The position numbers and the translations under genes were made by a program. From the NCBI GenBank assembly GCA_012515395.1, contig JAAYYL010000005.1, positions 1-35,850 of the forward strand: DNA of 35,850 bases. The letters are read 5' to 3'. Of the stretch, positions 25,067 to 35,704 are shown in pieces. Under the pieces are notes generated by a model. The model was given only the letters and a program-made list of their open reading frames with translations, made no database searches and had not been told where the DNA came from. This stretch comes from Bacteroidales bacterium. Lineage in GTDB: Bacteria; Bacteroidota; Bacteroidia; Bacteroidales; UBA932. Each line of letters starts with the position of its first letter. Positions within the stretch are counted from its first letter, which is position 1.

Positions 25067-26253
25067 AAACAAAAGTAATATTGGCTTACAGCGGAGGTCT
25101 GGACACCTCTTTTTGCATCCCTTACCTGACGCGGGAAAAAAACATGGAAGTGCATACCCTCCTGGTAAATACGGGAGGATTTTCCGAAGAAGAAGTTTCG
25201 ACCCTGCAGGAAAAAGCCCTGAAACTGGGAGCCGTAACCCATAAAACCATAGATATCAGGGAAACGTATTATTCCCGTTGCCTGAAGTACCTTATTTTCG
25301 GGAATGTGCTGAAAAACAACACATACCCGTTATCGGTAAGTTCGGAACGCGCTTTTCAGGCTATGACGGTAGTCAATTATGCAAAGGAAACGGGCGCCGG
25401 CGCCATTGCTCACGGAAGCACCGGAGCAGGTAACGACCAGGTTCGTTTTGATTATTTCATCCACGTACTGGCACCGGAAATGCAATTGCTGGCACCCGTA
25501 AGAGAATTAAAAATCAGCAGAAAGGAAGAAATCGCCTTTTTGCAAAAAATTGGATTTGACTACCCATGGGAAAAATCCAAATATTCCATTAACCAGGGCA
25601 TCTGGGGAACGAGCATAGGTGGTGCAGAAACACTTCATTCACTGGGCGAACTTCCGGAAGAAGCATATCCTGTGAAACGCACCCGAACGGGTACCGAAAC
25701 CGTTGTCATAGATTATGCAAAAGGAGAACCTGCAGCCCTGAACGGAATATCCATGAACCCGCTTCAGATCATTGAAACACTTCATAAAATTGCCGCTCCA
25801 TACGGTATCGGCCGGGATATCCATATTGGAGATACCATTGTGGGACTCAAAGGACGGGTAGGTTTTGAAGCTGCCGCCCCATTAATCCTGATAAAAGCAC
25901 ATCACCTGCTTGAAAAACACGTTTTGGGAAAATGGCAACTCTACTGGAAAGAACAATTGGCGAACTGGTACGGCATGATGCTGCACGAGGCGCAATACGC
26001 AGACCCGGTCATGAGAAATATTGAAACCTTCCTGGAAAACACCCAGGATCGTGTCACCGGAAAAGTATGGGTCCGCCTGGTTCCCGATACCTTCTTCCTG
26101 AAAGGATGTGAAAGCCCTTACGATCTGATGAACGGCAAATTCGGCGATTACGGGGAAGGGACTACCGCTTTTTCCGGAACGGACGTGGAAGGATTCACCC
26201 GAATCATGTCATTACCCGTAAAAATTTACAATTCACTCGGCAATGAAGAATAA
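25063..26253 (+). CDS. argG: Argininosuccinate synthase
   Basis: VILAYSGGLDTSFCIPYL; GAGAIAHGSTGAGNDQVRFD; SINQGIWGTSIGGAE. Confidence 0.96.
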   Translation: MKTKVILAYSGGLDTSFCIPYLTREKNMEVHTLLVNTGGFSEEEVSTLQEKALKLGAVTHKTIDIRETYYSRCLKYLIFGNVLKNNTYPLSVSSERAFQAMTVVNYAKETGAGAIAHGSTGAGNDQVRFDYFIHVLAPEMQLLAPVRELKISRKEEIAFLQKIGFDYPWEKSKYSINQGIWGTSIGGAETLHSLGELPEEAYPVKRTRTGTETVVIDYAKGEPAALNGISMNPLQIIETLHKIAAPYGIGRDIHIGDTIVGLKGRVGFEAAAPLILIKAHHLLEKHVLGKWQLYWKEQLANWYGMMLHEAQYADPVMRNIETFLENTQDRVTGKVWVRLVPDTFFLKGCESPYDLMNGKFGDYGEGTTAFSGTDVEGFTRIMSLPVKIYNSLGNEE

Positions 26254-27250
26254 AATACGTGCAGCCGTTGCCGGGGGAGCCGGGTATACGGGCGGAGAAC
26301 TCATTCGACTGCTTCTGAATCACCCCAATATAGAGATTGCCGGTATCACAAGCCAGTCGCGGGCCGGCATGGCTGTTGCTTCGGTCCACAGGGACCTGGC
26401 CGGGGACACGGAACTGGTATTTGAAAAGACACTGCCCCTGACAAGCATTGACGTGCTGTTTCTCTGCCTGGGACACGAACGGTCACGCCAATTCATTCGG
26501 GAAAACGACCTGGAAAAGGTTGGTCACATCATAGACCTGAGCCGTGATTTCAGGTCACTGAACGCAAACCCGGAAGGGAAACGCCGGTTTATTTACGGAT
26601 TGCCCGAATCGTATCCCGACCCTGCAACATACGCGAAAGAGGCCAAAGCGTTAGGGAACATTGCCAACCCGGGATGCTTTGCCTCGGCCATTGAACTGGC
26701 ACTGATCCCTCTTGCCCGGGCAAAATGGTTGCAGGACGACATTCATGTCCATGCCATCACGGGAGCTACAGGAGCAGGTGCCAGGCTTTCGGAAACATCC
26801 CATTTTCCTTACCGGGACAACAACTTGTCCGTATACAAGGCTTTCCGGCACCAACATACCGGGGAAATCCGGGAAACACTGTCCATAGCCATGGAAGCGG
26901 AGATTCCACAACTGCATTTTGTACCCATAAGGGGAGATTTTTCCCGTGGTATCCTGACCAGCATATACACATCCTGCAACCGGGACCAGGCAGAGGCCAT
27001 TGAGCTCTACCGCAACTATTACGCTGCCCATCCCTTTGTACACATATCTGACAATGAACTTAGTATGAAAGACGTTGTAAATACCAACAAATGCCTGATA
27101 CATATTGAAAAACACGGGAACATGCTGCATATAACTTCCGTACTGGACAACCTGTTGAAAGGAGCATCCGGGACAGCTCTGCAGAACATGAACCTGATCA
27201 CCGGACTGCCACAAACCACCGGTTTACAATTAAAATCCATCGTTTATTAA
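26243..27250 (+). CDS. argC: N-acyl-gamma-glutamyl-phosphate reductase
   Basis: AAVAGGAGYTGGELIRLLLNHP; NIANPGCFASAIELALIPL; ITGATGAGARLSETSHFPYR. Confidence 0.96.
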   Translation: MKNKIRAAVAGGAGYTGGELIRLLLNHPNIEIAGITSQSRAGMAVASVHRDLAGDTELVFEKTLPLTSIDVLFLCLGHERSRQFIRENDLEKVGHIIDLSRDFRSLNANPEGKRRFIYGLPESYPDPATYAKEAKALGNIANPGCFASAIELALIPLARAKWLQDDIHVHAITGATGAGARLSETSHFPYRDNNLSVYKAFRHQHTGEIRETLSIAMEAEIPQLHFVPIRGDFSRGILTSIYTSCNRDQAEAIELYRNYYAAHPFVHISDNELSMKDVVNTNKCLIHIEKHGNMLHITSVLDNLLKGASGTALQNMNLITGLPQTTGLQLKSIVY

Positions 27251-27261
27251 TCCAAAACATT

Positions 27262-28407
27262 ATGCCGCTATTTCCTGTATACAAAACGTGGAACATCAAC
27301 GCCGTTAAGGCCCGGGGTTGTACCATAACCGACGATAAAGGCCGGGAGTACCTGGATCTTTACGGAGGGCATGCCGTGATTTCCATCGGCCACTCCCACC
27401 CGGTTTACGTGAAAACCCTCTCCGAACAATTGCAGCGCATCGGATTTTATTCCAATGCCATTGTCAACCCCCTCCAGGAAAGACTTGCCGAGGCGCTTAC
27501 GCGCATCTCGGAGTACCCCGGGTACGCTCTTTTCCTGTGCAATTCGGGAGCCGAGGCAAACGAGAACGCGCTGAAACTGGCTTCCTTCCGCAATGGAAGA
27601 AACCGTGTGCTGGCTTTCAAAAGGTCTTTCCACGGAAGGACTTCCGGAGCAGTCGCCCTGACCGACAATCCATCTATCTGCTCCCCCTTCAATGCAAATC
27701 ACCACGTTGATTTTATTGATCTGGACGATTTTGCAGCCCTGGAACAGGCCTTCACACAAAACCAATATGCGGCCGTCATAGTGGAAGGCATCCAGGGAGT
27801 GGGCGGAATAAGAGAACCTTCAGCCGCCTTTTTGCAAAAGATCAGGGCTCTTTGCACCGTTCACGACACGGTATTGATCCTGGACGAGATCCAGTCCGGA
27901 TACGGGCGTACCGGGAAATTCTTTGCCCACCGGCACGCGGGAATCCGTGCCGATATCGTAACCATGGCCAAAGGTATGGGAAACGGATTCCCTGTGGGAG
28001 GGCTTCTTATAGCTCCGGAATTCAAAGCCGTTCAGGGGCAGCTGGGTACTACCTTCGGGGGAAATTACCTGGCCTGTACCGCTGCTCTGGCCGTTTTGCA
28101 GGTTATAGAGGAAGAAGACCTTATGAGCAACGCGGCACGAATGGGCTCCCTGATCAAAAATGAGATAGGCCATTTTTCGGAAGGGATCAGCGAGTACAGA
28201 GGACGCGGCCTTATGATAGGCCTTGAACTCAGGCCGGAGCATCCCGCAAGCGCTACACTCAGGGAGGACCTGCTCATGAAAGGACAGATTTTCACCGGTG
28301 CCGCCGGTACACATATTATCAGGCTCTTGCCGCCTCTGTGCCTGACGGAACAAGAGGCAGAAACGTTTATCAAATTTTTTAAACAATGTTACATTTCACA
28401 TCGGTAA
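27262..28407 (+). CDS. argD: Acylornithine aminotransferase (class III PLP)
   Basis: LFLCNSGAEANENALKLAS; LILDEIQSGYGRTGKFFAH; TMAKGMGNGFPVGGLLI. Confidence 0.95.
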   Translation: MPLFPVYKTWNINAVKARGCTITDDKGREYLDLYGGHAVISIGHSHPVYVKTLSEQLQRIGFYSNAIVNPLQERLAEALTRISEYPGYALFLCNSGAEANENALKLASFRNGRNRVLAFKRSFHGRTSGAVALTDNPSICSPFNANHHVDFIDLDDFAALEQAFTQNQYAAVIVEGIQGVGGIREPSAAFLQKIRALCTVHDTVLILDEIQSGYGRTGKFFAHRHAGIRADIVTMAKGMGNGFPVGGLLIAPEFKAVQGQLGTTFGGNYLACTAALAVLQVIEEEDLMSNAARMGSLIKNEIGHFSEGISEYRGRGLMIGLELRPEHPASATLREDLLMKGQIFTGAAGTHIIRLLPPLCLTEQEAETFIKFFKQCYISHR

Positions 28408-29351
28408 AAGACATCGGGTCCCTTGACTCGGCAATGGCAAAGGCCATGGAAATAAAGAAAGATCCATTTGCGAACTGCAACCTGGGGAAACACAGGACTG
28501 CCTTGTTGCTGTTTTTCAATTCCAGCCTGAGGACGCGACTGAGCACCCAGAAAGCTGCCGAAAATCTGGGCATGAACGTGATTGTGCTGGATGTACAACA
28601 GGGCGCCTGGAACCTGGAAACACGCAAGGGAGTGGTAATGGATTCGGACAAACCGGAACACCTGTTGGAAGCCATTCCGGTAATGGGCTGTTACGCAGAC
28701 ATCATAGGGGTTCGTTCTTTTGCACGCTTTGAGTCAAAAGAAGCCGATTACAACGAAGAAATACTGAATAAGTTCATTAGGTATTCTGGAAAACCCGTTA
28801 TCAGCCTTGAATCGGCCACACGACATCCGTTGCAGAGTTTTGCAGATCACATAACCATTGAAGAATTCAAAAAGAAACCGAAACCCAAAGTCGTACTTAC
28901 CTGGGCTCCCCATCCCCGGGCTCTTCCGCAGGCAGTAGCCAACTCATTTTCCGAATGGATGGTCGCGGCAGGTTACGATCTGACCATAACACACCCCCAG
29001 GGGTACGAATTGGACGAACGTTTTACACACGGAGCAAAAATCGTTTACGATCAGTCAGAAGCCTTCCGGGGTGCCGATTTTATTTATGCAAAGAATTGGG
29101 CCGCATACAGGGATCCTGTCTACGGCAAGATCCTGAGCAAGGATATGTCATGGATGGTAGACAGCCGGAAAATGGAGCTGACCGACAACGCGTACTTCAT
29201 GCATTGCCTTCCTGTACGCAGAAACATGATCGTCAGTGACCGGGTGCTGGACAGTCCGGCATCGCTGGTCATTCCGCAGGCAGCCAATCGGGAAACCGCC
29301 GCCCAGGCAGTCATACAAAGCATTCTGGAAACACTTTTAAAACAGCACTGA
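28386..29351 (+). CDS. argF': N-succinylornithine carbamoyltransferase
   Basis: NSSLRTRLSTQKAAENLGMNV; MDSDKPEHLLEAIPVMGCYADIIGVRSFARFE with Pro at residue 90; HCLPVRRNMIVSD. Confidence 0.92.
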   Translation: MLHFTSVKDIGSLDSAMAKAMEIKKDPFANCNLGKHRTALLLFFNSSLRTRLSTQKAAENLGMNVIVLDVQQGAWNLETRKGVVMDSDKPEHLLEAIPVMGCYADIIGVRSFARFESKEADYNEEILNKFIRYSGKPVISLESATRHPLQSFADHITIEEFKKKPKPKVVLTWAPHPRALPQAVANSFSEWMVAAGYDLTITHPQGYELDERFTHGAKIVYDQSEAFRGADFIYAKNWAAYRDPVYGKILSKDMSWMVDSRKMELTDNAYFMHCLPVRRNMIVSDRVLDSPASLVIPQAANRETAAQAVIQSILETLLKQH

Positions 29352-29353
29352 CC

Positions 29354-30094
29354 ATGTATCTGGATATTTTTAAGATTGGCGGCAACGTTATTGATGATCC
29401 CGCAACACTGGAAAGTTTTCTGGACACTTTTTGTCAATGTCCGGAACGAAAGATACTGGTCCACGGAGGCGGTGTCATGGCTACCGATCTTGCCCGTCGC
29501 CTGGCCATTCCGGTGCGGATGCACGAAGGAAGGAGGATTACGGATCAGGAAACACTTCGTATTGCTGTTATGGTGTATGCCGGATGGATTAACAAAACAC
29601 TGGTAGCTGCCCTGACGGCCCGGAACTGCAGGGCGCTGGGACTGACCGGAGCTGACGGAAAGTGTATCATAAGCCGGAAACGGGATCCCCGCCCTGTTGA
29701 TTACGGACTGGCCGGTGATTTGATGCCCGGTAGCATAAACGCCCTTTTCATTGACAGCCTTTTGAATGAACAAATCATACCGGTTTTCTCTCCCGTTACC
29801 TGTAGCAGCGAAGGACAATTATTGAATACAAATGCAGATACGATAGCCTCAGCTGTAGCTTTATCCTTATCCGTGAAATACAAAGTTCGCCTGCGCTATG
29901 TATTCGACCGGGAAGGGATCATTTGCCCGGGTTCAGAGAAACCCCTGGCCTTGCTCAGCCGCCTGCAATACCTGGAACTGCGCAAAAAAGGCATCATTTA
30001 CGGGGGAATGATACCGAAAGTTGAAAATGCGCTGGAAGCGCTGGAATCCGGAATTGAAGAAGTTTATGTTGGAAAAACATCCGTGCAACTATGA
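29354..30094 (+). CDS. argB: N-acylglutamate kinase
   Basis: IFKIGGNVID; KILVHGGGVMATDLARRL; LLNTNADTIASAVA; GGMIPKVENALEALESGIEEVYV. Confidence 0.94.
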   Translation: MYLDIFKIGGNVIDDPATLESFLDTFCQCPERKILVHGGGVMATDLARRLAIPVRMHEGRRITDQETLRIAVMVYAGWINKTLVAALTARNCRALGLTGADGKCIISRKRDPRPVDYGLAGDLMPGSINALFIDSLLNEQIIPVFSPVTCSSEGQLLNTNADTIASAVALSLSVKYKVRLRYVFDREGIICPGSEKPLALLSRLQYLELRKKGIIYGGMIPKVENALEALESGIEEVYVGKTSVQL

Positions 30095-31146
30095 AAGACA
30101 TGACCGAATTGCTGTGTCGCCTGATAAAAACCCCGTCGGTTTCGGGAAAGGAAGACAAGACTGCCGCGATACTGGCAGATCACTTGTTTGAAAAAACGGG
30201 TATGCAGCCAAAACGTATAGGAAACAATGTTATAGCATGCAAAGAACCTCACCGGAAAGGCCGACCAACCGTTCTGCTTTGTTCACATCACGATACGGTC
30301 ATGCCGGCTTCCGGTTATTCACGTGATCCCTACGATCCGGTTATTCAGGAAGATGACCATGGAGCACCCCGTCTTTACGGTCTGGGAAGCAATGATGCCG
30401 GAGCGTCCGTAGTTTCTATGACAGAGGCTTTCTGCTCCCTCAACGACTTGCCTTACAACCTGGTTTTGATCCTTGCCGCAGGAGAGGAAAACTCGGATCC
30501 GGCCGGGATTGCGTCTGTTTTGCCCCGTTATCCGGATATCGCATGCGCTATTGTAGGTGAGCCTACGGGCTTGCAGGCTGCCACGGGTGAAAAAGGACTG
30601 TTGGTGTTGGACGGCTACGTCCGTGGACGTCAGGGACATGCCGCGCGAAACGATGGCATCAACGCCCTTTACAAAGCAATGGACGACATTGCCGCACTCC
30701 GGAATTTTTCGTTCGCGGAAAACTCGGCAATCATGGGAAAGATACATCTGCAGGTAACGCAGATACAGGCCGGCACGCAGCACAACGTCATCCCGGGAGA
30801 ATGCCGTTACGTGGTGGACATTCGTACCACGGACGCCTGCGGCAATGCGGAGATCGTGGAAAGGCTCAGCAGCGTGGTCTCGGGTCAGCTGATCCCAAGA
30901 AATATGGCCAATAAAGCCTCGGTAACCCCGGAAGGTCATCCGTTGCGGGATGCAGTAAAAAAAGCGGGGATTCCAACGTTCGTTTCCCCGACCACATCGG
31001 ACTGGATGCGCCTGCCTTGCCCGGCTATAAAACTCGGCCCGGGAGATTCAGCCCGGTCACATACACCGGATGAATTCATATACTTGTCTGAATTGCAGCA
31101 GGGAGTTGATGTTTATAAAAAAGTACTTACTCACCTTACCTTATAA
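30091..31146 (+). CDS. argE: M20-family N-acylornithine deacylase
   Basis: LLCSHHDTVMPASGYSRDPYDP; GAGEENSDP-like AAGEENSDPAGI; AIKLGPGDSARSHTPDEFI. Confidence 0.9.
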   Translation: MKDMTELLCRLIKTPSVSGKEDKTAAILADHLFEKTGMQPKRIGNNVIACKEPHRKGRPTVLLCSHHDTVMPASGYSRDPYDPVIQEDDHGAPRLYGLGSNDAGASVVSMTEAFCSLNDLPYNLVLILAAGEENSDPAGIASVLPRYPDIACAIVGEPTGLQAATGEKGLLVLDGYVRGRQGHAARNDGINALYKAMDDIAALRNFSFAENSAIMGKIHLQVTQIQAGTQHNVIPGECRYVVDIRTTDACGNAEIVERLSSVVSGQLIPRNMANKASVTPEGHPLRDAVKKAGIPTFVSPTTSDWMRLPCPAIKLGPGDSARSHTPDEFIYLSELQQGVDVYKKVLTHLTL

Positions 31147-32465
31147 TGATCATGAAAACACTTTGGGAAAAAGGGATTGAAACACCGGAAGAAGTCAGCC
31201 GCTTTACAATCGGCAACGATGCCGGGTGGGATATGAGGCTGGCCCCGTACGATATTACAGGATCCATAGCCCATGTAAAAATGCTGGGAAAGACCGGATT
31301 GTTGACCAGGAAGGAAACAGATACGCTTACAACAGCCCTGGATGCATTGCGTCAAAAGATCCTTAACCGGGAAGTGGAAATCGGTCCGGAAGCGGAAGAC
31401 ATTCATTCATTTGTGGAAATGTTCCTTTCGCGTGAACTGGGCGATCTGGGCAAAAAAATCCATGCCGGAAGGTCCCGCAATGACCAGGTAATGACAGATA
31501 TCCATCTATACCTGAAAGACGTGTGCCGGAATATTGCACGGGAAGTCCGCAGCCTTTTTGACCTGATGCAGGAAAAGGGGCGCCTGTACAAAGACGTGCT
31601 GATGCCCGGTTACACGCATGAAAGACCGGCCATGCCTTCTTCTTTCGGTCTTTGGATGGGAGCTTATGCCGAGACACTCGTTGATGACATTCATCAGTTA
31701 ACGGCCGCGTGGATGCATAGCGACCAGAATCCCTTGGGTTCAGCCGCGGGTTACGGAAATTCTTTCCCTCTGGACCGTGAGGAAACAACACGTCTTTTGG
31801 CATTCGGGACAATGAAGTACAACAGCATTGCCGCACAAATGAGCCGTGGAAGAACCGAACGCTCCCTGGCATTTGCCATGGCATCGCTGGCCGGTACGCT
31901 CAACAAGCTGGCCGCAGATTGTTGCCTTTATTCGGGACCTGACTTCGGGTTTTTTGATTTTCCGGATTCGCTGACTACCGGCAGCAGCATTATGCCCCAT
32001 AAAAAAAATCCGGATGTATGGGAACTTGTACGTGCCCGGTGCAATGTCATTCAGGGAGTTCCCTGCCAGATCACCCTTTTGTGCACCAACCTTACCCACG
32101 GGTACCACAGGGATTATCAACTGTTGAAGGACTTGCTCTTTCCCGCTATAGATTCGCTTTTTGAATGCCTGAATATAAGCAGGCTTATGATCTCGCAAAT
32201 GCAAGTCAACGACAAAATCTTTACCCATGAACGTTACGACCTGCTTTTTACCGTGGAATCGGTCAACCGCCTGGTCCTGGAAGGAATCCCATTCAGGGAC
32301 GCATACCGCCAGGTGGCCGACAGTCTTGGAAATGGCTCATACAAGGCGCAAAAAAATATTGTTCATACCCATACGGGCAGCATTGGGAATCCGGCTTTTG
32401 ATCAGGTTTTGCAAAAAATGGAACAAGCTCTTACCCCCATCCTGAAAGAGGTTGTGCAGGAATAA
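31146..32465 (+). CDS. argH: Argininosuccinate lyase
   Basis: DIHSFVEMFLSRELGDLGKKIHAGRSRNDQV; signature GSSIMPHKKNPD; TAATG overlap with argE. Confidence 0.96.
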   Translation: MIMKTLWEKGIETPEEVSRFTIGNDAGWDMRLAPYDITGSIAHVKMLGKTGLLTRKETDTLTTALDALRQKILNREVEIGPEAEDIHSFVEMFLSRELGDLGKKIHAGRSRNDQVMTDIHLYLKDVCRNIAREVRSLFDLMQEKGRLYKDVLMPGYTHERPAMPSSFGLWMGAYAETLVDDIHQLTAAWMHSDQNPLGSAAGYGNSFPLDREETTRLLAFGTMKYNSIAAQMSRGRTERSLAFAMASLAGTLNKLAADCCLYSGPDFGFFDFPDSLTTGSSIMPHKKNPDVWELVRARCNVIQGVPCQITLLCTNLTHGYHRDYQLLKDLLFPAIDSLFECLNISRLMISQMQVNDKIFTHERYDLLFTVESVNRLVLEGIPFRDAYRQVADSLGNGSYKAQKNIVHTHTGSIGNPAFDQVLQKMEQALTPILKEVVQE

Positions 32466-32476
32466 TGCTTTTTTTC

Positions 32477-32484
32477 TACCTTTG
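32477..32484 (+). promoter_or_regulatory. TAnnTTTG -7 box (TACCTTTG), 5 nt before ATG of acyltransferase
   Basis: TACCTTTG-TTCCA-ATG. Confidence 0.65.
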
Positions 32485-32489
32485 TTCCA

Positions 32490-33047
32490 ATGATCAAACA
32501 AAAAATCTGTGCCTTCATTGCCACGCGCATCATGGGATGGAAACTCATAGGCAAGCCGATTCCCGTTCCCAAATGCATTATTTTGGGTGTTCCCCATACT
32601 TCCATGTGGGATTTTGTCATTTCCTACCTGTTCTATAACGGAATAGGAGGAAAAGCCAACGTGCTGGTAAAGAGCGATGTTTTCGTATGGCCGCTCAGAG
32701 GATTATTGAGATGGGCCGGAGCCATTCCGGTAGACCGGGGCAAAGGGGCTTCTTTTGCCAGACATATGATTGATGCAGTCCGTAAGGAAGATTACATGCA
32801 TCTGGCCATTGCTCCCGAAGGAACCCGTCAACCCACAAAAAACTGGAAAGCGGGGTTTCACACCATATCAAGGGCTCTGGACATTCCCGTATATTACGGG
32901 TATTTTGACTGGGGACGTAAGGAGATAGGCGTAGCGGAACAGGTACTCATTACAGATGATGTACAAGCAGACATGAAGCGCATCAAACAATGGTATATTG
33001 ACAAAGGCGTTAAGGGCAAGCACCCGGAACGATTTGATCCTTTCTAG
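32490..33047 (+). CDS. 1-acyl-sn-glycerol-3-phosphate acyltransferase-like (PlsC family)
   Basis: VPHTSMWDFVISYLFYN (HxxxxD), IAPEGTRQPTKNWKAGFHTISRALDIPV. Confidence 0.9.
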   Translation: MIKQKICAFIATRIMGWKLIGKPIPVPKCIILGVPHTSMWDFVISYLFYNGIGGKANVLVKSDVFVWPLRGLLRWAGAIPVDRGKGASFARHMIDAVRKEDYMHLAIAPEGTRQPTKNWKAGFHTISRALDIPVYYGYFDWGRKEIGVAEQVLITDDVQADMKRIKQWYIDKGVKGKHPERFDPF

Positions 33048-35626
33048 GAATCCCTCAGATCCAGTGCATTGCCGTCACTGTCAACCGTAATCTTCCCTTT
33101 CACATCCAATGTGCCGTCCAGTATCCTTCGGGCCAGCTCATTGACCAGTTCCCTTTGCAACAAACGTTTTAAAGGCCTGGCACCGTAGGAAGGTTCGTAT
33201 CCTTTTTCCTGCAGGTAGTCCAGTGCTTTTTCCGTTAGTTCCATACTTATACCTTTCTCCAAAAGCATTTTGTTGATACCGGCAATCTGCAGTTTCAGAA
33301 TGTCCCGGACGTTTTCCCGTGTCAGGGCATGGAACATAATGATTTCGTCTATGCGGTTCAGGAATTCAGGCCGCAACGTTCTGCGAAGCAATTCCATTAC
33401 CTGTCTTTTTGTTGCTTCAAACCGAACAGGATCTTCCGTGCCTTCCTGCATGTTTTCCTGTATCAGGTGAGAACCCGTATTGGAAGTCATGATCAGTATG
33501 GTGTTTTTGAAATCGGCCACCCTTCCCTTGTTGTCGGTCAAACGCCCGTCATCAAGAACCTGTAACAAAATATTGAATACGTCCGGATGCGCTTTTTCTA
33601 TCTCGTCAAGAAGAATGACTGAATAGGGTTTTCTTCTGACGGCCTCTGTCAATTGTCCTCCTTCGTCGTAGCCCACATATCCCGGAGGCGCACCTACCAG
33701 GCGGCTCACCGAATGACGTTCCTGGTACTCACTCATGTCAATCCGGGTAATCAGGTTCTCGTCGTCAAAAAGAAACTCGGCAAGTGCTTTGGCCAATTCG
33801 GTCTTCCCCACTCCGGTGGTTCCCAGGAAAAGAAAGGACCCTATGGGCTTACGCGGATCCTGCAAACCGGCACGGCTGCGCCGTACCGCATCGGCTACCG
33901 CCCCTATGGCCTCGTCCTGCCCGATGACCCGCTTGTGAAGCTCCTCTTCCAGTTTTAAAAGTTTTTCCCTCTCTGCTGTCAGCATGCGTTGCACAGGGAT
34001 ACCGGTCCATTTGGATACCACCTCGGCAATGTCTTCTTCGTTGACGGATTCATTGATCATGGAGCGGGTGAATGATTCTTTCCGTTTGTTCAGCAATTCA
34101 ATCGCTTTTTCAATTTCCACGATCTTCCCGTAACGGATCTCGGCCACTTTTCCGTAATCTCCCCGCCGTTCGGCTTCGGCGGCTGCATAGCGCAAATCTT
34201 CAACTTCTTTTTTCTTTTGCTGGATACTTTCCAAAACCGATTTCTCCTCCTGCCATTTGGCACGTTGAATATCACATTGAGCGGACAACTCTTCAATTTC
34301 TTTTCCCAAAACGGCCAGCTTTTCCTTGTCCTTTTCTCTTTTTATGGCCTCCCTCTCGATTTCCAGCTGACGGATACGACGTTCCAGCTCATCAATACAT
34401 TCGGGAACAGAATTCATTTCCAACCTGAGTTTTGCCGCAGCTTCATCTACCAGGTCAATGGCTTTGTCCGGCAAAAAACGGGAAGTAATGTAACGGTGTG
34501 ACAATTCCACGGCCGCTATCAGGGCGTTGTCCTTGATCTGTACCTTGTGATGTTGTTCGTAACGGTCTTTCAGGCCCCTGAGTATGGAAATGGCTTCGGC
34601 CGGAGAAGGTTCGTCCACCATAACCATCTGGAAACGTCTTTCCAGGGCTTTATCCTGTTCAAAATATTTCTGGTATTCTCCCAGTGTCGTGGATCCTATT
34701 GCCCTGAGTTCTCCACGTGCCAAAGCCGGTTTCAGGATGTTGGCTGCATCCATGGCCCCTTCCCCTTTTCCGGCTCCCACCAGGGTATGGATTTCATCAA
34801 TGAAAAGGATGATCTCCCCCTGGCTTGATATAACTTCCCTTACAACGCCTTTGAGTCGTTCTTCAAATTCACCTTTGTATTTGGCACCGGCTATCAGGGC
34901 TCCCATATCCAGGGAATAGAGCTGCTTGCTTTTCAGGGTATCGGGAACGTCTCCTGTAACAATCCGCTGGGCAATGCCTTCGGCAATGGCCGTTTTTCCC
35001 ACACCCGGCTCACCAACAAGAATGGGATTGTTCTTGGTACGCCTGCTGAGTATCTGAAGGACCCTTCTTATCTCATCATCGCGTCCTATTACTGGGTCCA
35101 CTTTTCCGGCTGCGGAAAGCTCATTCAGATTTACGGCGTACTTGTTCAGGGCATCAAAAGTCTGCTCTGCCGTCTGGGAATCCACTTTCCGACCCTGACG
35201 TATCTGTTCTATGGCTTTTTTCAGGTGGTCTTCGTTCAACCCGCGGGAACGCATCATTTTAGCAACGTCGTCCTTTCCTCCGGCCAATCCGGCCAGAATG
35301 TGTTCAACGGTAACAAACTGGTCTCCCATTTTAGTGGCAATGACCCTGGCTTTCTGCAGCACGTCCTGGGAATCACGCGATAAATAAGTATCAGCCGTTC
35401 CCTGTTGTTTGGGGTATTTATCCAGCAATCCGGCCAGTTCTTTCTCCAGTATATCGGTATTCACTCCGGCTTTCTGCAAGAGATACACGCCCACTCCTTC
35501 CCGGTCGGCTAAAATGGCTTTCAGTATATGACCGGTCTCGATCATTTGATTGGATCCGGCCTGCGCCGTGAGAACTGCCGCTTGCAGCAATTCCTGCGCC
35601 TGTATGGTATATTTTTGCTCGTTCAT
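33044..35626 (-). CDS. clpB: ATP-dependent disaggregase ClpB
   Basis: Two AAA+ modules: [18 protein letters not shown] and [23 protein letters not shown]; ClpB middle coiled coil; 860 aa. Confidence 0.97.
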   Translation of the reverse strand: MNEQKYTIQAQELLQAAVLTAQAGSNQMIETGHILKAILADREGVGVYLLQKAGVNTDILEKELAGLLDKYPKQQGTADTYLSRDSQDVLQKARVIATKMGDQFVTVEHILAGLAGGKDDVAKMMRSRGLNEDHLKKAIEQIRQGRKVDSQTAEQTFDALNKYAVNLNELSAAGKVDPVIGRDDEIRRVLQILSRRTKNNPILVGEPGVGKTAIAEGIAQRIVTGDVPDTLKSKQLYSLDMGALIAGAKYKGEFEERLKGVVREVISSQGEIILFIDEIHTLVGAGKGEGAMDAANILKPALARGELRAIGSTTLGEYQKYFEQDKALERRFQMVMVDEPSPAEAISILRGLKDRYEQHHKVQIKDNALIAAVELSHRYITSRFLPDKAIDLVDEAAAKLRLEMNSVPECIDELERRIRQLEIEREAIKREKDKEKLAVLGKEIEELSAQCDIQRAKWQEEKSVLESIQQKKKEVEDLRYAAAEAERRGDYGKVAEIRYGKIVEIEKAIELLNKRKESFTRSMINESVNEEDIAEVVSKWTGIPVQRMLTAEREKLLKLEEELHKRVIGQDEAIGAVADAVRRSRAGLQDPRKPIGSFLFLGTTGVGKTELAKALAEFLFDDENLITRIDMSEYQERHSVSRLVGAPPGYVGYDEGGQLTEAVRRKPYSVILLDEIEKAHPDVFNILLQVLDDGRLTDNKGRVADFKNTILIMTSNTGSHLIQENMQEGTEDPVRFEATKRQVMELLRRTLRPEFLNRIDEIIMFHALTRENVRDILKLQIAGINKMLLEKGISMELTEKALDYLQEKGYEPSYGARPLKRLLQRELVNELARRILDGTLDVKGKITVDSDGNALDLRDS

Positions 35627-35692
35627 AACGCCCTTTCAACTTCAAACCTTGTTCCAAAGCGATTTTTCTGACAATTTGTCACAATTATTCTT

Positions 35693-35700
35693 TACATTTG
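35693..35700 (+). promoter_or_regulatory. TAnnTTTG -7 box (TACATTTG), 4 nt before ATG of queE
   Basis: TACATTTG-TACA-ATG. Confidence 0.65.
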
Positions 35701-35704
35701 TACA

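Noticed and set aside
26651-27214. 187-aa antisense ORF opposite argC, and similar antisense ORFs through the arg operon
   Set aside because: Shadow ORFs opposite well-conserved enzymes; Cys/Gly/Gln-rich and domainless.
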